Positions 7,701 through 15,320 of a stretch of 64,000 nt of DNA are shown one piece after another. Under the pieces are notes generated by a model, which did not search any database, was not told the origin of the DNA, and saw only the letters and a program-made list of their open reading frames with translations. Numbering within the stretch: position 1 is the first letter of the stretch; each line of letters opens with the position of its first letter. The position numbers and the translations under genes were made by a program. The stretch is from Saccharibacillus deserti (lineage in GTDB: Bacteria; Bacillota; Bacilli; Paenibacillales; Paenibacillaceae), in assembly GCF_013618475.1 (NCBI RefSeq), contig NZ_JABJVN010000001.1, positions 930,001 through 994,000 of the forward strand, written 5' to 3'.

Positions 7701-10487
7701 ATGGCCAAGTTAACGCCGATGATGGAACAGTATCTCAAGATCAAGGAAGAAGCCAAGGACGCGATCCTGTTTTTCCGGCTTGGGGACTTTTATGAAATAT
7801 TTTTCGACGATGCCATTACCGCTTCGCGGGAACTGGAGATTACGCTGACCGGACGGAACGCGGGGCTTGAAGAACGGGCTCCGATGTGCGGAGTCCCTTA
7901 TCATGCGGCCGAAGGGTATGTGCAGCGTCTGATCGAAAAAGGCTACAAAGTCGCCATCTGCGAACAGGTGGAAGAAGCGGGGGCCGGGCGCGGAATGATG
8001 CGCCGCGAGATCGTACGCGTCGTGACGCCGGGCACGCTGATGGAAAGCCGGGCGCTCGGGGAAAAATCGAACAACTACCTCGTCTGCGTAACCAGCAGCG
8101 GCGGCATGACGGCGATTGCGGCCTGCGACCTGTCGACGGGCGATCTGCATGTCACGTCCGCGCCGGACAATGAAGAATGGATCAAAGGCGAAGTGGGCGT
8201 TTACCAACCGTCCGAAGCGATCGGCGACGCTGCGCTGCTGGACCTGCTCTCCGCGCAGATCGCTCCGATGGAGCGGCGCCTGGTCTGCACGCCTTGGGAC
8301 AAGAGCCGGGAAGAAGGAGCGCGGGAACAGTTCGGCGAAGCCGTCTGGGCCCGTCTCGACGCGGAGCGCCGCGTCTGTGTCGCCCGTTTGTTCGCTTATC
8401 TGGCGGAAACCCAGAAGAGAGCGCTGGGCCAGCTGACGAAAATCTCGGTCTACGAGCCTAATCATTATATGATTCTGGATTCGTTCACCCGCCGCAATCT
8501 GGAATTGACGGAAACGGTGCGCGAACGCTCCAAAAAAGGTTCGCTGCTCTGGCTGCTCGACCGGACCAAAACGTCGATGGGCGCCCGGACGCTGCGCCGC
8601 TGGATCGACAAGCCGCTGCTTCAGCGCGGTTCGATCGAAGATCGTCTGGAAGCGGTCGAACGGCTGCACCGCGATCTGATCCTGCGGGGAGATATCCAGG
8701 AAGGCCTGAACGAAATCTACGATCTCGAACGGCTTGTCGGACGGGTCGCTTTCGGCAGCGCCAACGGCCGCGATATGGTCGCGCTGCGGGATTCGCTGCT
8801 GCAGATCCCCCATCTCAAACGCATCTGTCTGGACTCCGGTTCGCAGACGCTTGGCACAACGGCTAACCGGATGGACGAATGCGCGGAACTTGCGCAGGCG
8901 ATCTCCGCGGCCGTAACCGACGAACCTCCGGTATCCGTGCGCGACGGCGGACTGATTCGCAAAGGCTATCACGAGCATCTGGATCAGCTGCGCGAAGCGA
9001 GCGTCAACGGCAAGCGCTGGATCGCCGAACTTGAAGCCGAAGAACGCCGGGTAACCGGTATCCGTTCGCTCAAAGTCGGGTACAACAAAGTATTCGGCTA
9101 CTATATCGAAGTGACGCGCGCCAACTTGAACCAACTTCCGGAAGGCCGTTACGAACGCAAACAGACCCTAGCCAACGCCGAACGTTACATCACGCCCGAA
9201 TTGAAAGAAAAAGAGTCGCTGATTCTCGAAGCGGAAGAGAAAATGGCCGATCTCGAATACGGACTGTTTCTGGAACTGCGGGAGAAAGTCGCGGAGAGGA
9301 TTCCCCGGCTCAAAGCGCTGGCCGAGCGGGTAGCCGAAATCGATGTGTATCAGGCTTTTGCGGAAGCGAGCGCGGAAAAGTCGTTCGTTCGTCCGCAGCT
9401 GCACGACGGTTACGACCTGACGGTCGAGAACGGACGCCATCCGGTTGTCGAAGCGGTGATGGAAGGCGGCTCGTTTGTGGCCAATGCCACGGATCTGGCG
9501 CGGGAAGGCGCGAATATCATGCTGATTACCGGACCGAATATGGCCGGCAAGAGCACGTATATGCGCCAAGTCGCCCTGATCTCGATCATGGCGCAGATCG
9601 GCTGTTTCGTTCCCGCATCCCGGGCGAATGTGCCGCTGCTTGACCGTATCTTCACACGGATCGGAGCGGCGGACGATCTGGTCGGCGGTCAAAGTACATT
9701 CATGGTCGAGATGGCCGATATCCAGGTCATGACCGAGCAGGCGACAAAAGACAGTCTGATTATCATCGACGAACTCGGGCGGGGAACTTCCACCAGCGAA
9801 GGCATGGCGATCGCCCAGGCGGTGATCGAGCATGTGCACGAGTCGATCGGCTGCAAAGCGCTTGTCTCTACCCATTTCCACGAACTCGCGCATCTGGAAG
9901 AAAGTCTGCCGCGTCTGCGCAACTATTGTATGGCGGTACGCGAGAGCGGCGACAATGTCGCCTTTCTGCGCAAACTCGTCGCGGGAGCGGCCAGTACGAG
10001 TTACGGCATTTACTGTGCCCGTCTGGCGGGGCTTCCGGGCAGCATCATCGACCGGGCTTACGGTCTGCTGCAGGGCTTCGAACAGGCTGCTGCGGTTGTC
10101 ACCGTGGGCGGCGTTGAACAGGAAGGCAAGCGCCTGTATGCTCCGCCGGCGAACCAGGCGGCCGATCGCATGTCCGAAGAAGCGCGCGAACAGGCTCCGG
10201 CGGAATTTGCGGCCGCTGCCGATACGCGCCCGGCGCAGATTGTGACCGCTGCCGAGTCGCCGGAAGAACCGTCCGCTGCGAAGATGCCGGATAACGGCGT
10301 AGTGCAGCTCTCGATCTTCGGCGAAGAAGAACGGACGCCGCAGGCCGTGCCGGTTCCGGCAAAAGAAGATCCGAAAGTCAAAAAAATGCTTCAGCGCGTC
10401 CGGGAAATCGACGTGATGAATCTGACGCCGCTGCAGGCGATGCAGATGCTGAACGAACTGAAACTGGAAGCGCAGCGGCTGGGATAA
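7701..10487 (+). CDS. mutS: DNA mismatch repair protein MutS
   Basis: 928 residues. MutS finds base mismatches and small loops in new DNA and recruits MutL. The N-terminal mismatch-binding domain begins PMMEQYLKIKEEAKDAILFFRLGDFYE, with the FYE motif that stacks on the mispair. The connector, lever and clamp domains follow. The ATPase has GPNMAGKST at 611-619, then IIIDELGRGTST and the STHFHEL switch. An Ala/Glu-rich linker of about 90 residues precedes the C-terminal beta-clamp/dimer region. GGAGGGGAATC precedes the ATG. mutL follows 33 bases downstream. The upstream LexA-like box is unusual. Confidence 0.98.
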   Translation: MAKLTPMMEQYLKIKEEAKDAILFFRLGDFYEIFFDDAITASRELEITLTGRNAGLEERAPMCGVPYHAAEGYVQRLIEKGYKVAICEQVEEAGAGRGMMRREIVRVVTPGTLMESRALGEKSNNYLVCVTSSGGMTAIAACDLSTGDLHVTSAPDNEEWIKGEVGVYQPSEAIGDAALLDLLSAQIAPMERRLVCTPWDKSREEGAREQFGEAVWARLDAERRVCVARLFAYLAETQKRALGQLTKISVYEPNHYMILDSFTRRNLELTETVRERSKKGSLLWLLDRTKTSMGARTLRRWIDKPLLQRGSIEDRLEAVERLHRDLILRGDIQEGLNEIYDLERLVGRVAFGSANGRDMVALRDSLLQIPHLKRICLDSGSQTLGTTANRMDECAELAQAISAAVTDEPPVSVRDGGLIRKGYHEHLDQLREASVNGKRWIAELEAEERRVTGIRSLKVGYNKVFGYYIEVTRANLNQLPEGRYERKQTLANAERYITPELKEKESLILEAEEKMADLEYGLFLELREKVAERIPRLKALAERVAEIDVYQAFAEASAEKSFVRPQLHDGYDLTVENGRHPVVEAVMEGGSFVANATDLAREGANIMLITGPNMAGKSTYMRQVALISIMAQIGCFVPASRANVPLLDRIFTRIGAADDLVGGQSTFMVEMADIQVMTEQATKDSLIIIDELGRGTSTSEGMAIAQAVIEHVHESIGCKALVSTHFHELAHLEESLPRLRNYCMAVRESGDNVAFLRKLVAGAASTSYGIYCARLAGLPGSIIDRAYGLLQGFEQAAAVVTVGGVEQEGKRLYAPPANQAADRMSEEAREQAPAEFAAAADTRPAQIVTAAESPEEPSAAKMPDNGVVQLSIFGEEERTPQAVPVPAKEDPKVKKMLQRVREIDVMNLTPLQAMQMLNELKLEAQRLG

Positions 10488-10520
10488 CCGTCGACAATCG
10501 CACGGGAAAGGAGAAATCAT

Positions 10521-12695
10521 ATGGCCAGAATCAAAGTACTGGACGAACATATCGCCAACCAGATCGCGGCCGGCGAGGTGGTGGAACGGCCGGCTTCGGT
10601 CGTCAAAGAGTTGGTCGAGAACGCGATCGACGCCGGGGCGACCAAAGTCGACGTATGGACGGAAGAAGGCGGACTGTCTTCGATCCGGGTGACCGACAAC
10701 GGTTCGGGCATCGAACCGGACGACTGCGAGACGGCTTTTTACCGGCATGCCACCAGCAAAATTTCGGGCGGCCGCGATTTGTTCCAAATCACGAGCCTGG
10801 GATTTCGCGGCGAAGCGCTGCCGAGTATCGCTTCGGTCGCCAAAGTCGAAGTGCTGACCGCCTGCGGCGACGACGGAGCGGGACGCCGGCTTGTTATCGA
10901 AGGCGGTACGCTCAAGAGCAACGAAGACGCCCCCGCTTCGCGAGGAACGGATTTTCGCGTACGGGAACTGTTCTATAACACGCCTGCCCGCCTGAAATAC
11001 ATGAAGACGGTGCAGACGGAACTGGGACATATTTCCGATTATATGTACCGGATGGCGCTGTCGAATCCGGACGTCGCGTTCACGCTGCGCCATAACGGGA
11101 ACTCGCTGCTCCAGACGCTGGGCGGCGGCGACCTGCTCCAGGTTATCGCGGCGGTGTACGGGACGACAAGCGCCAAAGCGATGCTGCCGCTCGAAGGCGA
11201 GAATCTCGACTTTTCCGTCGGAGGATTCGTCAGCCTGCCGGACTTCACCCGTTCGAACCGCAGCGCGATCACGACGGTCGTGAACGGCCGCTATATCCGC
11301 AGCCATGTGCTGAACCAGGCGATCATGCGCGCCTACCATACGCTGCTGCCGGTTGGCCGGCATCCGCTTGTCGTCCTGCGTCTGGCGATGCATCCTTCGC
11401 TCGTCGATGTCAACGTGCATCCGGCCAAGCTTGAAGTGCGCTTCAGCAAGGAAGCGGAGCTGACCGAATTCGTCCAGGATACGATCCGCGCCGCATTGGC
11501 CCGCGAAGTGCTGATTCCCAAAGCGATCAACCAGCGGATCGGCAAAAGCAGCAGCATGGTCCAGGAGCAGTTCCATTTCCCGAAACGGGAAGAGCTGCTC
11601 GGTGAAGCTGCGGAGGAACGGCCGCAAGGTGCAGCCGCGCCGCCCGCTCTGTCGCCCGGCGCGGCTGCGCCGGGCCGGGCCGAACCGTCGGACGATGCCG
11701 ACGATTTCGTGCCGGGCGAGCCTGCGGCCGCACCGGCCGGCGCTGCGCAGCCGGCTTCGCCCCCGCAAGCGCCTGCGGCCGCTTCCGAAGAACGGGCCGG
11801 CGCGCGCTCCGCGCCGCGCGCCGCGGAACCCGGAGCGCAGTCTGCGCCGCGCTCCGGAGCGTCCGCTGCCGCGCACGCCGGGCAGCCTTCCGCTTATCCG
11901 GCCGAAGGCGGCAGGCGCGATCCGCTCCCGCAGGAGCTGCGGGAGCGCGGCCGCAGCAGCGGTTACGCCGGAGGACGCGAAGCTACCGGCGGTTCCGGCC
12001 GGCCGGCGGCGCCGGGCGCCCAAGGCAGCCGCCCCTCGGCGCCGGCTGGCCAGAACGCCGCGCTGGCCCGCGCGGCCGAACTCTATACCCGGGGCGAGGC
12101 GCCGAAACGACCCGCTTTCCCGGAAATGACTTTGATCGGGCAGCATCACGGCACGTATCTGATCGCGCAAAACGACGAAGGCTTGTTCCTGATCGACCAG
12201 CATGCGGCGCATGAGCGGATCAATTACGAGTATTATTACGAAAAGTTCGGGCAGCCGGAAGCGGCTTCGCAGGAACTGCTGCTCCCGATTACCATCGAGT
12301 TCACTTCGGCCGAGAGCGCCAAGATTCGCGACCGGATCGGTTGGTTTGAACAGGCCGGCGTCTATATGGAGCCGTTCGGCGGCCAGACGTTCCGCGTCAC
12401 GGCTTATCCCCACTGGTTCCCGGCCGGAGACGAACAGTCCATTATCGAAGAAATGGCCGAGTGGGTTCTCAGCGAACGCGCCATCGATCTGGCCAAACTG
12501 CGCGAGAAAGCGTCCACGCTCTGCTCGTGCAAAGCTTCCATCAAAGCCAATCAGCGCTTGAGCGACATCCAGGCCCAGACCTTGATCGAACGCCTGGGCC
12601 AGTGCAAACAGCCTTATACCTGCCCTCACGGCAGACCGATCGTGGTTTCTTTTTCGACTTACGATTTGGAGAAATTGTTTAAACGGGTGATGTAA
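10521..12695 (+). CDS. mutL: DNA mismatch repair protein MutL (endonuclease type)
   Basis: 724 residues. The N-terminal GHKL ATPase (about 1-330) shows ENAIDAGATK, DNGSGI and GFRGEAL. The C-terminal domain carries the metal-dependent nicking motif DQHAAHERINYE at 559-570, plus CSCKASIKA and CPHGRPIVVS, as in MutL of organisms without MutH. Between them is a long linker (about 345-535) rich in Ala, Pro, Gly and Arg, much longer and more GC-biased than in Bacillus. The ATG has a GGAAAGGAGAA site. It forms an operon with mutS. Confidence 0.98.
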   Translation: MARIKVLDEHIANQIAAGEVVERPASVVKELVENAIDAGATKVDVWTEEGGLSSIRVTDNGSGIEPDDCETAFYRHATSKISGGRDLFQITSLGFRGEALPSIASVAKVEVLTACGDDGAGRRLVIEGGTLKSNEDAPASRGTDFRVRELFYNTPARLKYMKTVQTELGHISDYMYRMALSNPDVAFTLRHNGNSLLQTLGGGDLLQVIAAVYGTTSAKAMLPLEGENLDFSVGGFVSLPDFTRSNRSAITTVVNGRYIRSHVLNQAIMRAYHTLLPVGRHPLVVLRLAMHPSLVDVNVHPAKLEVRFSKEAELTEFVQDTIRAALAREVLIPKAINQRIGKSSSMVQEQFHFPKREELLGEAAEERPQGAAAPPALSPGAAAPGRAEPSDDADDFVPGEPAAAPAGAAQPASPPQAPAAASEERAGARSAPRAAEPGAQSAPRSGASAAAHAGQPSAYPAEGGRRDPLPQELRERGRSSGYAGGREATGGSGRPAAPGAQGSRPSAPAGQNAALARAAELYTRGEAPKRPAFPEMTLIGQHHGTYLIAQNDEGLFLIDQHAAHERINYEYYYEKFGQPEAASQELLLPITIEFTSAESAKIRDRIGWFEQAGVYMEPFGGQTFRVTAYPHWFPAGDEQSIIEEMAEWVLSERAIDLAKLREKASTLCSCKASIKANQRLSDIQAQTLIERLGQCKQPYTCPHGRPIVVSFSTYDLEKLFKRVM

Positions 12696-12927
12696 GACCT
12701 TCCCCCAATCCCCAAAGCGACTTTAATCCGATTTCCGAAACGGGACGCTTCAACCCGTTTCGGAAATGACCCGGGAGCGATTTAATCAATTGGGGGAAGG
12801 TCCGGCTTCGTCGCAAACAATCCCCAAAGCGACTTTAATCCGATTTCCGAAACGGGACGCTTCAACCCGTTTCGGAAATGACCCGGGAGCGATTTTTAAT
12901 CAATTGGGGGAAGGTCCGGCTTCGTCG
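12696..12927. repeat. Tandem pair of ~108-bp palindromic elements downstream of mutL
   Basis: Two nearly identical copies, 12706-12813 and 12818-12927, differ by a 2-base insertion (GATTTAAT versus GATTTTTAAT). Each contains a perfect inner inverted repeat (ATTTCCGAAACGGG / CCCGTTTCGGAAAT). Outer arms CTTCCCCCAAT / ATTGGGGGAAG make each copy a long cruciform. The array starts directly after the mutL stop codon. It resembles a non-coding REP/BIME-like or MITE-like repeat. Possible roles are transcript end protection or transcription attenuation. Confidence 0.85.
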
Positions 12928-12983
12928 AAGCCCCGGTCTTCCGGCAGAATTGTATGCTGTCCCGAAGCCCCAAAAAAGAACCG

Positions 12984-13025
12984 AACCGACCGGCGTCTTC
13001 CCGAAGCCCGCCGCTCGGTTTTTCC
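12984..13025 (+). terminator. Terminator-like hairpin directly before the methyltransferase gene
   Basis: Stem AACCGACCGGCG / CGCCGCTCGGTT (one mismatch) followed by TTTTT. It ends only ~18 bases before the methyltransferase ATG, abutting its ribosome binding site. It may end mutSL transcripts or attenuate read-through into the methyltransferase-miaA-hfq genes. Confidence 0.6.
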
Positions 13026-13042
13026 AAAGGAGAACATTGTTC

Positions 13043-13822
13043 ATGATGATCGTAACGACCGGCGATTCGCCTGCCGAGGCCGAATTGAACCGGGCCCGGA
13101 AGATAGCCGAGCAGTCGGGCATTCGTTTGGTGCCCCGCAGCCGAACTTCGATTCCCAATCTATTTCCGAAATACGGCGCGTCCGCGGTGCTGATTGTAAC
13201 CCAGGGCAAAGTCCGTTTGTTTCGCGCGGATCAGCCCGTGCTGGAATATCATCCGAGCATGGGGTATGTGCGCGCCAAGCGGCTGCTCAAAGGCGAACCC
13301 GATCCGATGATCGATGCCGCCCGCGCCGTCGAGGGCGATTCCGTACTCGACTGTACGGCCGGGCTCGGCACCGATTCGCTGGTATTTGCCGTACGCGTCG
13401 GACCCGAAGGCAGGGTCTGCGCGCTGGAAGCGTCGCCGGAGCTTTCCGTGCTGCTGCGGGAAGGGTTGGCCAGCTACGAAGTCGAGAAGCCTTCCGTGAC
13501 TGCAGCCATGCGGCGCGTGGAAGTGATTCATGCCGACCACCTGTCCTACCTTCGTTCGCTGCCCGACAACAGTTTCGATATCGTTTATTTCGATCCGATG
13601 TTCCGCAAGCCGGTGTACGACTCGTCGGCGATCTCGCCGCTGCGGGCGTTTGCCGATGCCCGGCCGCTGAGCGAAGAAGCGATTCGCGAAGCGGTTCGGG
13701 TGGCCCGCAAAACGGTTGTCCTGAAAGAAAAGAAAGGCAGCGGAGAAATGGAGCGGCTCGGCTTCTCGTCTGACGGCCGCAACCATGCCAAAATTACGTA
13801 CGGAGTGATTCCCATTGATTGA
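13043..13822 (+). CDS. Class I SAM-dependent methyltransferase (RsmJ/YhiQ-like)
   Basis: 259 residues. SAM-binding motif I is VLDCTAGLGTDSLVFA, followed by an acidic loop CALEASPEL, and motif IV is YFDPMFRKP. The arrangement fits the RsmJ-like family (16S rRNA G1516 methyltransferase in E. coli), but the substrate of Firmicutes members is unproven. The ATG at 13043 follows AAAGGAGAA; a longer frame starting in the upstream repeats is rejected. It overlaps miaA by 8 bases, so the two are translationally coupled. Confidence 0.8.
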   Translation: MMIVTTGDSPAEAELNRARKIAEQSGIRLVPRSRTSIPNLFPKYGASAVLIVTQGKVRLFRADQPVLEYHPSMGYVRAKRLLKGEPDPMIDAARAVEGDSVLDCTAGLGTDSLVFAVRVGPEGRVCALEASPELSVLLREGLASYEVEKPSVTAAMRRVEVIHADHLSYLRSLPDNSFDIVYFDPMFRKPVYDSSAISPLRAFADARPLSEEAIREAVRVARKTVVLKEKKGSGEMERLGFSSDGRNHAKITYGVIPID

Positions 13823-14798
13823 AACAAGTCTGACCGAACAACAGCCGGCCCATGCAAAGCCCAAATTGCTCGTTCTGATCGGACCGACGGCGGTCGGCAA
13901 GACCAAACTCAGTATCGAACTGGCCAAAGCTTTTTCGTGCGAGATCCTGTCGGGCGATTCGATGCAGGTGTACCGGGGAATGGATATCGGTACGGCCAAA
14001 ATTTCGCACTCCGAAACGGAAGGCGTTCCGCATCACTTGATCGATATTCATGAGCCCGACGAGCCTTTTTCCGTGTCCGAGTTTCAGGAACGCTGCGATG
14101 CGCTCATCCCGGAGATTGCTCAGCGCGGCCGTCTTCCGTTTATCGTCGGCGGTACGGGCCTCTATATCGAATCGTTCTGCTACCGGTACGAATTCGCGGA
14201 GAGCGGAGCCGACGAAGCCTTTCGTCAGGAGCAGGCGCGTTTCGCGGAAACCGACGGCACCGAAGCGCTGCACGCGCGCCTTCGGGCGATCGACCCGAAT
14301 TCGGCGGAGCGGCTGCATCCCAATGATACGCGCCGGGTTATCCGTGCGCTGGAGATTCACAAACTGACGGGAGAAACCCTGTCGGAACGCTTGGCCAAGC
14401 AGAAAAAGACCACGCCTTACGACCTATGTTTGATCGGTTTGACAATGGACCGTCAAATGCTATATAACCGTATTGAAGAGAGAATCGACCAAATGATGGA
14501 TAGTGGGCTGATCGAAGAAGTACAAGCTCTGCGGGATCGGGGGTACACCCCGGATATGGTCTCGATGCAGGGTCTGGGCTACAAAGAGATCTGGCCTTAC
14601 CTGGAAGGCACCTGCTCGCTGGAAGAAGCGGTATATCGGCTGAAGAGAGACACCCGCCATTTTGCCAAGCGGCAGCTTTCCTGGTTCCGGCATATGCAGG
14701 ACATCCACTGGGTCGACGTTTCCGAAACGGAAAACTTTTCTGCAAATTACGAGAAGATTCATGGTATAATCACAGGAAGATTTGGCTCCGATTTTTAA
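13815..14798 (+). CDS. miaA: tRNA dimethylallyltransferase MiaA
   Basis: 327 residues. It transfers a dimethylallyl group to A37 of tRNAs reading UNN codons. Visible signatures are the P-loop GPTAVGKTKL, GDSMQVYRGMDIGTAK, GGTGLYI and the C-terminal tRNA-binding region with TRHFAKRQLSWFR. The start is TTG inside the preceding methyltransferase gene, with GGAG 9 bases upstream. hfq follows after 39 bases, the usual Bacillus and E. coli arrangement. Confidence 0.96.
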   Translation: MIETSLTEQQPAHAKPKLLVLIGPTAVGKTKLSIELAKAFSCEILSGDSMQVYRGMDIGTAKISHSETEGVPHHLIDIHEPDEPFSVSEFQERCDALIPEIAQRGRLPFIVGGTGLYIESFCYRYEFAESGADEAFRQEQARFAETDGTEALHARLRAIDPNSAERLHPNDTRRVIRALEIHKLTGETLSERLAKQKKTTPYDLCLIGLTMDRQMLYNRIEERIDQMMDSGLIEEVQALRDRGYTPDMVSMQGLGYKEIWPYLEGTCSLEEAVYRLKRDTRHFAKRQLSWFRHMQDIHWVDVSETENFSANYEKIHGIITGRFGSDF

Positions 14799-14837
14799 AC
14801 AAAAATGACAGTAAAATGACAATTGGGGGTACCGGTT

Positions 14838-15080
14838 ATGAACAAATCCATTAATATTCAAGACACGTTCCTGAACCAACTGCGCAAAGAGAATATCCCT
14901 GCCACGGTTTACCTGACCAACGGATTTCAAATTCGGGGCACGATCAAAGCCTTCGATAATTTCACGATTGTCATCGACAGCGACGGACGCCAGCAGATGG
15001 TATACAAACATGCCATTTCGACGTTTATGCCTCAGCGCAACGTTTCCTTGGCTCAGCAGGAAGGCACAACCGGAGAGTAA
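14838..15080 (+). CDS. hfq: RNA chaperone Hfq
   Basis: 80 residues forming an Sm-like hexamer that binds small RNAs and A-rich mRNA. Sm1 ([28 protein letters not shown]) and Sm2 ([10 protein letters not shown]) motifs are intact. The ATG has a GGGGGT site. It is the last gene of the miaA operon and is followed by a strong terminator. Confidence 0.97.
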   Translation: MNKSINIQDTFLNQLRKENIPATVYLTNGFQIRGTIKAFDNFTIVIDSDGRQQMVYKHAISTFMPQRNVSLAQQEGTTGE

Positions 15081-15086
15081 CCAATT

Positions 15087-15108
15087 AAACCGGCTGTGCC
15101 GGTTTTTT
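15087..15108 (+). terminator. hfq terminator
   Basis: Perfect stem AAACCGGC / GCCGGTTT with a 3-base loop and a T tract, 7 bases after the hfq stop. Confidence 0.95.
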
Positions 15109-15320
15109 GGCCGCCGCGCGGATCTGTCGAAGCCCCAAGCGGTAACGAAGGGATGACAAACCTGTAATGGCCATTCTTGAAACTTTTCGTGTATCCTTAC
15201 GTTTAAACCAATAGCTTGCGAATAGGAGCAACCTTCAGGGGTTGTTCTTTTCATTAGCGAATAAAGCAGCGGAGAACGTTCACGGCTGCAAAGAAAGCAA
15301 AAGGGGTGTCACAAACCATC

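Noticed and set aside
9168-12629. 1,153-codon minus-strand open frame opposite mutS/mutL
   Set aside because: Antisense shadow of GC-rich, codon-biased genes; composition is Arg/Gln/Phe-rich with no domains, while the plus-strand genes are certain.
12766-13042. Open frames running through the palindromic repeats into the methyltransferase gene
   Set aside because: They exist only because the repeat lacks stops; the methyltransferase has a proper site and ATG at 13043.
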